The position numbers and the translations under genes were made by a program. 64,000 nucleotides of DNA from an uncultured Hoeflea sp. (GTDB taxonomy: Bacteria; Pseudomonadota; Alphaproteobacteria; Rhizobiales; Rhizobiaceae), in NCBI RefSeq assembly GCF_947501405.1, contig NZ_CANMVK010000001.1, positions 310,001 to 374,000 on the forward strand. The letters are read 5' to 3'. Shown here piece by piece: positions 7,905 through 15,037 of the stretch. How positions within the stretch are numbered: position 1 is the first letter of the stretch; each line of letters opens with the position of its first letter. Below the pieces are notes generated by a model. The model was not told the origin of the DNA and did not search any database. It was given only the letters and a program-made list of their open reading frames with translations.

Positions 7905-8567
7905 TCAGTTCGATTGGCCGAGACCCAGCACGGTTTCGGCGAATTTCAGCATCTCGCGCTTGAAGGTTTCATTTTCGATTGTCAGGATCGACGCGATCCT
8001 CTGGTTTGCATCAGAGCGCGCGTGCAGCATGGCTCCCAACTGATCGATGACAAAAGCGGCTGCCCATTCGGGATCTGGATGGCCGATTTCTCCGCTTCGA
8101 GCCAGGACGAGTTCAAGCAGGGCTTTGCGGCCCTCTCTCTGAAGCTCCGCAATGTGCTCGCGAAGCTCCGGATTGTCGGCCAGGACAAGCGCAACGGCGG
8201 CTTTTGTCGGAGCGGCTTCATCGCGCACATGCTGCATGAAATCGATGTATCCGCCGAGCAGGTCGCGAACCGAAGCGCCCTTCCACAACGCCGGATCGGC
8301 AGCTTGACGGTTAAGGTCTGCAAAGGTTTGCGTCATCCGGTGGAACAGCGCAAAGAACAGCGCCTTCTTGTCCTTGAAGTGGTGATAGACCGTTCCAACC
8401 GAACATCCCGCCCGTTTGGCAATGTCGGCGATCGATGTGGCGTCGGTTCCCTTTTCAACGATCAGCGCCTCAGCCGCATCAATCAATGCCGTCTGGGTCT
8501 TTTCGCTCCGTGTCTGCTGGCTTTCGCGCCGCCAGTGCAGATCCGACAGCCATCTGTCCTCGGTCAT
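7905..8567 (-). CDS. TetR-family transcriptional regulator
   Basis: A 220-aa TetR regulator. The helix-turn-helix spans about residues 40-66: T-S-I-A-D-I-A-K-R-A-G-C-S-V-G-T-V followed by Y-H-H-F-K-D-K, the classic TetR Y-x-H-F-x-x-K ending. The C-terminal half is helical and binds an unknown ligand. The frame stays open upstream to 8816, but that extension overlaps the divergent SDR gene, so the ATG at 8567 is chosen even though its ribosome site is weak. The 100-bp gap to the divergent short-chain dehydrogenase holds nested inverted repeats (8582-8650), so it probably represses itself and that neighbour. Confidence 0.85.
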   Translation of the reverse strand: MTEDRWLSDLHWRRESQQTRSEKTQTALIDAAEALIVEKGTDATSIADIAKRAGCSVGTVYHHFKDKKALFFALFHRMTQTFADLNRQAADPALWKGASVRDLLGGYIDFMQHVRDEAAPTKAAVALVLADNPELREHIAELQREGRKALLELVLARSGEIGHPDPEWAAAFVIDQLGAMLHARSDANQRIASILTIENETFKREMLKFAETVLGLGQSN

Positions 8568-8581
8568 TTCGCACCATAAAT

Positions 8582-8650
8582 TGAATTTGGGTTCGGCTTT
8601 ATTGACATGGTTCGAAACCTGCGTCAAAATCGAATCCGAATTCAAGTTCA
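8582..8650. promoter_or_regulatory. Nested inverted repeats (TetR operator region)
   Basis: Outer arms 8582-8596 and 8636-8650 are complementary at 12 of 15 positions. Inside them lie TTGAC (8602-8606) with GTCAA (8623-8627) and GGTT (8609-8612) with AACC (8616-8619), all centred near 8614-8616. They sit between the divergent TetR and SDR genes, which is the expected place for a TetR operator. Confidence 0.55.
8602..8630 (+). promoter_or_regulatory. Candidate promoter for the SDR gene
   Basis: A TTGACA (8602-8607), a 17-base spacer and a CAAAAT (8625-8630), 36 bases before the SDR start codon. The -35 is embedded in the inner dyad of the TetR operator region, consistent with repression by occlusion. 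Confidence 0.45.
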
Positions 8651-8666
8651 AATACGAGATCTGAAC

Positions 8667-9446
8667 ATGCAAAACACTGCTCTCATTACTGGCGCTTCCA
8701 GTGGCATCGGCCGCGAACTCGCGCGGCTGCACGCCGAGAAGGGCGGCGATCTGGTTCTGGTCGCACGCCGGGCCGATCGGCTTGACGAGTTGAAAACCGA
8801 ACTGGAAAACGCGCATGGCGTCTCAGTGCTGGTGTTGGCTGAGGATTTCGCCGAGCCGGCTGCCGCGGAGCGAATTTTCACGCGCGTTGCGGGCGAGGGT
8901 ATCGATCTTGATGTCCTGATCAACAATGCCGGTTTCGGGGCGCGGAGCCTGTTTCACGAACAGGACTGGAATGAGGTCCAAGCGATGATCCAGGTGAACG
9001 CGGTCGCGCTGGCGGCCTTGACGCATCTGTTCCTGCCCGGATTTGTCGCCCGGAACCGGGGCCGCATCATGAATGTAACGTCCACTGCCGCCTTGCAGCC
9101 CGGCCCGTTGCAGGCGATCTATTTCGCATCCAAGGCTTTTGGCGCCTACCTGAGCAACGCGTTGGTCGAAGAACTGCGCGACACCGGGATTTCGGTGACA
9201 AATTTCATGCCGACCGGGACCGCAACCGAGTTTGCGGCGATTTCGGGAATGGCCGACACAAGGCTCTTCCGGAACACCGCCAGCCCGCGTCGCGTTGCTG
9301 AAGATGGCTACGAGGCGATGATGCGCGGGGACATGGATGCTTTCGGCGGCATGCGGCCGGTGAGACGGTTTCAATACTGGCTTGTCAGCAAGCTTCCCAA
9401 GCGCACGATGCTGCGCATCGTCCGGCAGGCGCAGGAAGCCGAATAA
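8667..9446 (+). CDS. Short-chain dehydrogenase/reductase
   Basis: A 259-aa classical SDR. The Rossmann glycine motif T-G-A-S-S-G-I-G is at residues 8-15, N-N-A-G at 86-89, the catalytic Ser near 139 and Y-x-x-x-K at 152-156, so it should be an active NAD(P)-dependent oxidoreductase. The substrate is unknown. The length and the R-R at 34-35 suggest the NADP-preferring DltE/YqjQ-like group. The start at 8667 is preferred to an upstream in-frame GTG/ATG because the SDR domain begins immediately. It is divergent from a TetR regulator with a shared operator region, and a small exported protein gene follows after 29 bases, probably in the same transcript. Confidence 0.88.
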   Translation: MQNTALITGASSGIGRELARLHAEKGGDLVLVARRADRLDELKTELENAHGVSVLVLAEDFAEPAAAERIFTRVAGEGIDLDVLINNAGFGARSLFHEQDWNEVQAMIQVNAVALAALTHLFLPGFVARNRGRIMNVTSTAALQPGPLQAIYFASKAFGAYLSNALVEELRDTGISVTNFMPTGTATEFAAISGMADTRLFRNTASPRRVAEDGYEAMMRGDMDAFGGMRPVRRFQYWLVSKLPKRTMLRIVRQAQEAE

Positions 9447-9475
9447 CCCACTCCCAAGACATGTGAGGATCCAGT

Positions 9476-10117
9476 ATGGCTCGCTTTCGATACCTGACCA
9501 AACGTGCGTTTCTGACCGGGCTCGCCACGATCGGCGGCGGTCTTGCCCTTGGCTATATGACAACGCCGGACCCGGAAGCGGATGACGGCAGCCCCATCAC
9601 ATGTCCGTTTCTTGCAATGAATCCGCCCGACACCACCAATATGTGGGCGTTCGCGCGCGGTTGTGAAGCCAACGGGATGAGCTACTCGATGGCGCTTCTG
9701 GTTTGCATTCAGGTCACCTATTGTCAGAAAGGCCTGCTGGCGGTCCTGCGCCACGAAGCCCCTGATATCTTCCGCCTGCGGGAAGTGCCCTCGATTTCGC
9801 ATGACGACCGCTACGCTGTGTTTCAGCCTGAGCTGCGGGAAATGGCTGATGGTTTGGAAGTGGACGGACGGCTGGCCCTGCAAGATCTTGTGGCGATGAA
9901 ACAATGGGTGGCGCGGCAACTTGGCATCGAGATCAATGAAGCCAGCCGCATCGAGACCGCGCTGTTGTTCGTCCGCGCCGGCGGTGATTTCGAGACCTGG
10001 ACCGTTGATCGCGATGACGTCTTTCGGCTGATTGCCGGGCAGCGGCCGCTGGCCGAAGCTCAAGTCACCATCGGTAAAATGAACACGGCGCTGGGCGCCA
10101 CCGAGTGGGGCTCGTAA
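9476..10117 (+). CDS. Exported protein of unknown function, faintly peroxygenase-like
   Basis: A 213-aa protein with a Tat-like N-terminus: T-K-R-A-F-L-T-G, then a hydrophobic G/A/L stretch to about residue 28. It has only one Arg of the twin pair, so it may be Sec-exported or membrane-anchored. Mature residues include C-P-F-L at 43-46, Cys at 63, 77 and 83, and S-I-S-H-D-D-R-Y near 106-113. A Cys-Pro near the N-terminus and a later H-D followed by Arg/Ser are reminiscent of family-2 heme-thiolate peroxidases (PCP ... EHD), but the match is loose and I would not assign it. GAGGAT lies five bases before the ATG. It probably shares the SDR transcript. Confidence 0.6.
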   Translation: MARFRYLTKRAFLTGLATIGGGLALGYMTTPDPEADDGSPITCPFLAMNPPDTTNMWAFARGCEANGMSYSMALLVCIQVTYCQKGLLAVLRHEAPDIFRLREVPSISHDDRYAVFQPELREMADGLEVDGRLALQDLVAMKQWVARQLGIEINEASRIETALLFVRAGGDFETWTVDRDDVFRLIAGQRPLAEAQVTIGKMNTALGATEWGS

Positions 10118-10171
10118 CGCAAAGCTGTTTGTCGTGCGCGGCCCCGCCCGCGTGGCGGCGTGCGGTTGTTC

Positions 10172-10690
10172 TTAAGCTGCCATCTCAGCAGTTTGTTTTT
10201 GCAGATGATTGAAGAACACTTCGGCGGCAATTGCCAGGTAGGAAATCAGCAGCACGCCGACATAGGTCGAGTGTTCCCAAAGCTCCGCGCGGTCGCCGAC
10301 AATGACGTCGAAAATGGCAAATCCCATGAAGCACAGGATTGACAGCGCCACGCCGAGATCGGCCAGGCGCACCGATCCGGGCACCTGCTTGAACAATTGC
10401 CGCAGGGCCTGGAGAAACAGAACTGCCAGGGCGATTTCGACAATGCCGGCAAACACCAGGGTCGGCCAGACCATGAATTCGGGAAAGGCGAGGCGCTCGA
10501 AATACATGCCGAACTTCTCGATGCGGTCGTTGCCCCACCATTGAAAGGCGCCCAGATGGGTGCGGGCTAGAAATTTGTCCAGGCCGTTGAGCAGCCAGAA
10601 GAACATCCAGTAGGTGCAAATTGTCAGCGTGATGGGGCGCCTGAGAAAGGCTGTAAGGGCGCTTTGAGCGGAGGAGGTGTTCAATGGCAT
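10172..10690 (-). CDS. Four-TM membrane protein, unknown function
   Basis: A 172-aa integral membrane protein with four hydrophobic segments: about 22-38, 75-95, 115-135 and 145-162. The loop between the first two contains L-N-G-L-D-K-F-L-A-R and a W-W-G-N-D-R motif. The overall layout resembles DoxX/DUF417-type quinone- or redox-associated membrane proteins, but I cannot name the family. The ATG at 10690 has GGAG seven bases upstream; the longer frame begins with a TTG at 10717 and is less likely. It is convergent with the exported-protein gene on the plus strand. Both genes end in the 54 bases at 10118-10171, where no clear terminator is visible. Confidence 0.7.
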   Translation of the reverse strand: MPLNTSSAQSALTAFLRRPITLTICTYWMFFWLLNGLDKFLARTHLGAFQWWGNDRIEKFGMYFERLAFPEFMVWPTLVFAGIVEIALAVLFLQALRQLFKQVPGSVRLADLGVALSILCFMGFAIFDVIVGDRAELWEHSTYVGVLLISYLAIAAEVFFNHLQKQTAEMAA

Positions 10691-10908
10691 GGGCTTGCTC
10701 CGGACGGCTTTGTTCAATCGGCTTTACCAAGGTCTGTGACATCAATGTTTAGCAGCAGAGAGTTACGTCCGGTTGAACCGGCATGGTTTGCAATTGGTGA
10801 ATCTGCCGCGCGGCGCCGCTGGTCGACGGCCCGGCGGATGCGTTGGGCTTAAGTCGATTTTCCTTTTGCCCGAATGCACACTAGGCTTGGGCGGCAAGGA
10901 GCGCTGAT

Positions 10909-12489
10909 TTGGAAGAAGAAATCGTCGACGCCGTCAAAGCGGTCGAAAACGCCGTGGCGCAAGTCGTGGAACAGGCTTCGGAGCAGGGCGGCCATCATGG
11001 CGATGCGCTGGTGGCGATCGCGCTGGCGGTGGCCATCGCAGCGCTTCTGGGGCTGGGCTTCATGCGCTTGAGGCAACCGCCGCTGGTAGGCTTCATCCTG
11101 GCCGGACTGTTGCTTGGGCCGACCGGGATCGGGGTGATCTCCTCTTCCGAAAATGTCACGCTGCTGGCTGAAATGGGCGTTGTGGTGCTGTTGTTCTTCA
11201 TCGGCATGGAACTGTCGATCAAGGCATTCGTGCTGAGCATCAAACCGGCAGTATTGGTGGCGGGCGGACAGCTGGTGGCCTCAATGGCGCTGGCCACTGT
11301 GCTCGCCTACGCGCTCGGCGCGAGCCTGTCGGAAACCATCATCCTGGGCTTCATCATCGCATTGTCGAGCACCGTTGTGGCGATGAAGATGCTCGATGAA
11401 ATGGGGGAGTTGCGCAGTGCGCCGGGGCGGATCGCGGTTGGCGTGCTGATCGCGCAGGATCTCGCTGTGGTGCCGATGCTGATCCTGGTCTCGAGCCTTG
11501 GCGGCGAAAGCTTCGATCTGGGTGATGTGGTCTTCAAGGTGGTTATCGCGGTGGCGCTGCTTGCGGGGCTGTTGTGGTGGTTCGGACGCAACCCCAAGCT
11601 CAAACTGCCGTTTGCCAGCGCAATCGAGAACAATGTCGACCTGCTGGCGCTGGGCTCGCTGGCCTTATGCTTCTCGGCTGCCGCCCTTTCGGGCCTGGCG
11701 GGGCTTTCTCCGGTCTATGGCGCGTTTTTAGCCGGGATCATTGTCGGCAACTCGACGCTGAGAAGCCGGGTTATCCCGGTGATCGAACCGATCCAGAGTA
11801 TTCTTCTGGTGGTGTTCTTCCTGTCGATCGGCCTGCTGATCGATCTCGATTTCATCATGGCCAATATCGGGCTGGTGACGGCGGCGGCGCTCCTGGTTGT
11901 GGTCCTGAAAACCGCGCTCAACATCTTCCTGCTGCGCGTTACCGGCTCGGATCCGAAGACGGCGCTGCTGGCCGGCCTGTCAATGGCGCAGGTGGGAGAG
12001 TTCTCGTTCGTGCTGGCGGCTGCGGGATTTGCCTCCGGCGCTTTCGGATCGGACATCTACCGGCTGGCCATCGCCGTTACCGCGATTTCGCTGCTGGTGT
12101 CGCCGATCTGGTTCAATCTGATGGAGCGGGTCGAAAACCTGGCCAGCGAAGGTTTGGGCTCCTACAAGGAAGCCCTGTCGCGCGCCTACGAGACCGAACT
12201 TGACGGCGTGGGCAATGTGGTGTGGGTGGGACGCGCGCGCTACCGTGCAGTGCGGTTTGCGCTCTATCAGCGCCGCGCACGCCGTGCCGAAGCGGAGTCC
12301 GCCAATACCGCGACGGAGACGGAAACCGGCGGGCCGGGCGCCTCAGAAGACGCCGCGATCTCCAATCCGGCCACGACAGATCCGGCGGATTTGCCGCCTT
12401 CAGCCAATGAGGCCGCCAAAGGGCCGCTTGATGCAGACGGGGTCAAACGGGCAGACGGCCCGGCGGCGGGTGACGCCAAGCCGCAATAG
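10909..12489 (+). CDS. CPA2-family monovalent cation:proton antiporter (KefB/KefC-like)
   Basis: A 526-aa protein with the 12-13 helix Na+/H+ exchanger fold of CPA2 transporters. Marks include L-R-Q-P-P-L-V-G-F-I-L-A-G (about 53-65), L-L-F-F-I-G-M-E-L (about 95-103), A-L-S-S-T-V-V (about 151-157), and the A-Q-D motif with the conserved ion-binding Asp (about 184-186). The C-terminal 130 residues are an Ala/Glu/Pro-rich, low-complexity cytoplasmic tail. I see no TrkA-N/RCK nucleotide-binding domain, so glutathione gating as in KefC is unlikely. It starts at a TTG (10909) with AAGGAG seven bases upstream. It likely exchanges K+ or Na+ for H+. Confidence 0.88.
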   Translation: MEEEIVDAVKAVENAVAQVVEQASEQGGHHGDALVAIALAVAIAALLGLGFMRLRQPPLVGFILAGLLLGPTGIGVISSSENVTLLAEMGVVVLLFFIGMELSIKAFVLSIKPAVLVAGGQLVASMALATVLAYALGASLSETIILGFIIALSSTVVAMKMLDEMGELRSAPGRIAVGVLIAQDLAVVPMLILVSSLGGESFDLGDVVFKVVIAVALLAGLLWWFGRNPKLKLPFASAIENNVDLLALGSLALCFSAAALSGLAGLSPVYGAFLAGIIVGNSTLRSRVIPVIEPIQSILLVVFFLSIGLLIDLDFIMANIGLVTAAALLVVVLKTALNIFLLRVTGSDPKTALLAGLSMAQVGEFSFVLAAAGFASGAFGSDIYRLAIAVTAISLLVSPIWFNLMERVENLASEGLGSYKEALSRAYETELDGVGNVVWVGRARYRAVRFALYQRRARRAEAESANTATETETGGPGASEDAAISNPATTDPADLPPSANEAAKGPLDADGVKRADGPAAGDAKPQ

Positions 12490-12546
12490 ATCCCGACAGG
12501 GCCCGAACAATACTGTGCCCCGGAGCATGGCGCGCTGTCAGGCAGC

Positions 12547-13746
12547 CTACAGGGCGTTGAGCAGCGCCGCAGTCGGCCAGCCATCGGCGGGCATGCCAAG
12601 ACGTTGCTGTTCGGCGCGGACTGCCGCCCTTGTGCCGCCGCCAAGAATGCCGTCGATCTTGCCGACATCGTGGCCGCGCGCGGCGAGCTTTTGCTGCAGT
12701 TGTTTCATTGCCGCATCGCCAAGTCCGGGGGCGGGGTTTCCGGCGTCATAACGCTGGGCGCCGCCCAACCGGGTGGCGAAATAGGCGGCCGAAGTGGTGT
12801 AGATGAAGCTCTTGTTCCACTCGAGATAAATCGCGAAGTTCGGAAACGCCAGAAAGGCCGGGCCGTTGCGGCCCTGTGGCAACAACAGATCGGCGGGAAG
12901 GTTCTGCGATGATGGCGCGCCATTGCGGAAACTGACGCCGAGCGCGGTCCAGTCGCCCACCGTCATGGCCTTGTTGAGGCCGGATTTGTCGTAGGGAAAC
13001 GGCCCGGAGGGAAGCGACACTTCGGCAAGCCAGGGTTCGCCGGCGCGCCAGCCCAGGGCCTGAATGAACTTGGCGGCAGTCATGATTGCATCGGGGGAGG
13101 ACTTCTTCAGGTTGACGTGACCGTCGCCATCGCCGTCGATTCCATATTCGATGATATCGCGGGGCAGCATCTGCACCTGACCGATCTCGCCGGCCCAGGC
13201 GCCGGTGGTGCGGTTAGGATCGAGATCGCCATGGCCAACCATCTCGATGGCCGCCAGCAATTGCGGACGGAACAGTTCCGGCCGGCGGCAATCATGGGCC
13301 AGCGTCGCCAGCGCGTTCATGGTGTTGAAATCGCCCTGCACGGCGCCGAAATCGGTCTCCAGCCCCCAAAAGGCGGTGATCACCGGGGCCGGCACGCCAT
13401 ATTCGGCTTCCGCGCGGGCAAAGGTCTTTGCGAACTGCTTCATTTTCTTGGCGCCGACCTGCATGCGGTTGGCGCTGACCGAGCGTTTGGAGAACTCCAG
13501 GAACGTCTGCCGGAACACGCCCTGGGCGCGGTCGCGCGACAGCACCTTCTTGTCGATCCGGGCACCGGCAAGCGCGCGGCTTGCGACATCCTGGCTGACG
13601 CCGCGACTGACCGCCTCGACCCTGGCGCCCTCGAGGAACTGGCCGAAATCACCGCCGCAAGCCGTTTGCTGAGCCTGGGCCGGAGTAACGGCGAGGTTTG
13701 CAAGCAGCAGCATGCCGGCGGGGGCGAAGGTGAGGGTGCGTGTCAT
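12547..13746 (-). CDS. Lytic murein transglycosylase, MltB type, with C-terminal peptidoglycan-binding domain
   Basis: A 399-aa periplasmic enzyme that cleaves the MurNAc-GlcNAc bond to give 1,6-anhydro ends. The signal peptide covers residues 1-25 (ending A-Q-A). The SLT_2 catalytic domain spans about 30-310, with the catalytic Glu in F-W-G-L-E-T-D-F-G (E130). A PG_binding_1 repeat spans about 335-399 (L-Q-Q-K-L ... G-T-R-A-A-V). It lacks the lipobox of E. coli MltB, so it is probably soluble. The frame is open upstream to 14025, but the signal peptide places the start at 13746. It is convergent with the antiporter gene, 57 bases away. Confidence 0.9.
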   Translation of the reverse strand: MTRTLTFAPAGMLLLANLAVTPAQAQQTACGGDFGQFLEGARVEAVSRGVSQDVASRALAGARIDKKVLSRDRAQGVFRQTFLEFSKRSVSANRMQVGAKKMKQFAKTFARAEAEYGVPAPVITAFWGLETDFGAVQGDFNTMNALATLAHDCRRPELFRPQLLAAIEMVGHGDLDPNRTTGAWAGEIGQVQMLPRDIIEYGIDGDGDGHVNLKKSSPDAIMTAAKFIQALGWRAGEPWLAEVSLPSGPFPYDKSGLNKAMTVGDWTALGVSFRNGAPSSQNLPADLLLPQGRNGPAFLAFPNFAIYLEWNKSFIYTTSAAYFATRLGGAQRYDAGNPAPGLGDAAMKQLQQKLAARGHDVGKIDGILGGGTRAAVRAEQQRLGMPADGWPTAALLNAL

Positions 13747-13990
13747 GATGGCGTGAGCTCCTGATGGGATGGCGACTGCACTTCCAGTTTGTGGCGATGA
13801 TGAGGTGATTCCCGCAATGTTCCAACCCGCGCAATGTGGTCCTGGCAACCTCGCTTCAACAGCCCCCAAGCGCGACCTTGACACTGCACGCCGAGCGTGA
13901 AGACTGAGCGTGTTGAAACCGTCTCCGGCGTGTGTGGTGTTTGCCTTGCACCCGGTTTCTGACTGAACCTTCATGCCGGGAGGGCCGTAT

Positions 13991-14317
13991 ATGGAAGAGT
14001 TGCCGGATGTGTTGGAGATTTCCAAGGGAGCAGGACCTGCTGATACGCGTGTTCAGGCCATCGCTCCGGCTCTGCGGGGATCCGCGGCCAGCGAGATTTT
14101 TTCGCCGCGTGGTCAATATCAAGGGAGCGGTTTTCAGGCGCGGCTGGCGGAGGGCCGCGACCGGGAGGCGGCAACGGCGATCCGGCAATGGGCGGCGTCC
14201 GAACAGGCAAGCCCGGTGTTCTTCCATGTCATGACCGGTAGCAATCTGGCCGCCACCGATCGGCTGATGAAAGCTGCGGGCGCGCAATGCGTGGGAGGGA
14301 GCTATGTTTCCGAATGA
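13991..14317 (+). CDS. Hypothetical protein, 108 aa, possibly a gene remnant
   Basis: An open frame with a good ribosome site: GGGAGGG at 13979-13985, then ATG at 13991. It encodes MEELPDVLEISKGAG..., an Ala/Gly/Gln-rich soluble protein with no signal peptide or membrane segment. I recognise no domain. It lies immediately before the AT-rich block at 14318 and shares the GC-rich composition of the chromosome, so it may be the native edge of an insertion or the 3'-truncated remnant of a longer gene. Support comes only from the SD and frame length. Confidence 0.35.
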   Translation: MEELPDVLEISKGAGPADTRVQAIAPALRGSAASEIFSPRGQYQGSGFQARLAEGRDREAATAIRQWAASEQASPVFFHVMTGSNLAATDRLMKAAGAQCVGGSYVSE

Positions 14318-14431
14318 TTCTTTCGAATACACTGCATATCTCTGCCTAGAAACACTGCACTGCTCCTTAGTAAGCATCATTGCGGTCATCGAATGACTCG
14401 ATTTTTTATCTAGAATTAGGATATCTAATTT

Positions 14432-15037
14432 ATGGACAAACCTGATCTTAGATATTTTGCCGCGTCGATATACGACTATGATGGTTTATACGCGAGCGGA
14501 ACGCGATACCTTGCGATTGCCTATTTTCTAATACTTGTTTCTTTTCCATTGCTCGTTTTCTCTTTGGATTCGACAATTGAACCGCACGACCTCGGCGCAA
14601 TTTACAATTTTATTTTCAGCTTTGACGTGTTTTCAGACAGATATCACAATTTGCTATTGTTTGATCCGAAATCCCCAGATGTATATTTCTTTTCATTGGT
14701 TGCCTTCATTTTTTATACATCATTACTGACATTTTCCACGATTGCTTATTATTTATCCTACCAATCGAAAAATGAGGTGCATCCCAAGTTGCACATAAAG
14801 TCGATTCATGGAACTTTGGGCAGCGCAGCCTTTGGGGCGACCATTATCTATTTTAATTTCATGCTACCCCTTGAATTTCACAATGTAAAGTATTTGGGAA
14901 TGCGATCTATTTTTATTTCTCCAATATTTCCGATATTTACATCGCTTGTATCAATGGGAATTTCTACAATTATGTTTAACGTTTTAATGTTCATTATAAA
15001 GCTCACAATGTATAAGGGAAAATTTTCTTATGACTGA
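14432..15037 (+). CDS. AT-rich four-TM membrane protein, unknown function (candidate immunity/partner protein)
   Basis: A 201-aa protein with membrane segments near residues 26-46, 84-108, 129-147 and 159-191, many aromatic residues, and hydrophilic loops at 47-83 and 110-128. The coding DNA is strikingly AT-rich, with codons such as TTT, ATT and TAT that the neighbouring genes avoid, so it looks recently acquired. Its last eight bases overlap the start of the next gene, which encodes a repeat protein with a Gly/Ala-rich hydrophobic segment; the two are almost certainly translated together. A small polytopic protein paired with such a partner could be an immunity protein or a membrane anchor, but that is inference. 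I do not recognise the family. Confidence 0.7.
   Translation: MDKPDLRYFAASIYDYDGLYASGTRYLAIAYFLILVSFPLLVFSLDSTIEPHDLGAIYNFIFSFDVFSDRYHNLLLFDPKSPDVYFFSLVAFIFYTSLLTFSTIAYYLSYQSKNEVHPKLHIKSIHGTLGSAAFGATIIYFNFMLPLEFHNVKYLGMRSIFISPIFPIFTSLVSMGISTIMFNVLMFIIKLTMYKGKFSYD

Noticed and set aside
8568-8816. N-terminal extension of the TetR frame
   Set aside because: Overlaps the SDR gene and its promoter; the TetR domain begins after ATG 8567.
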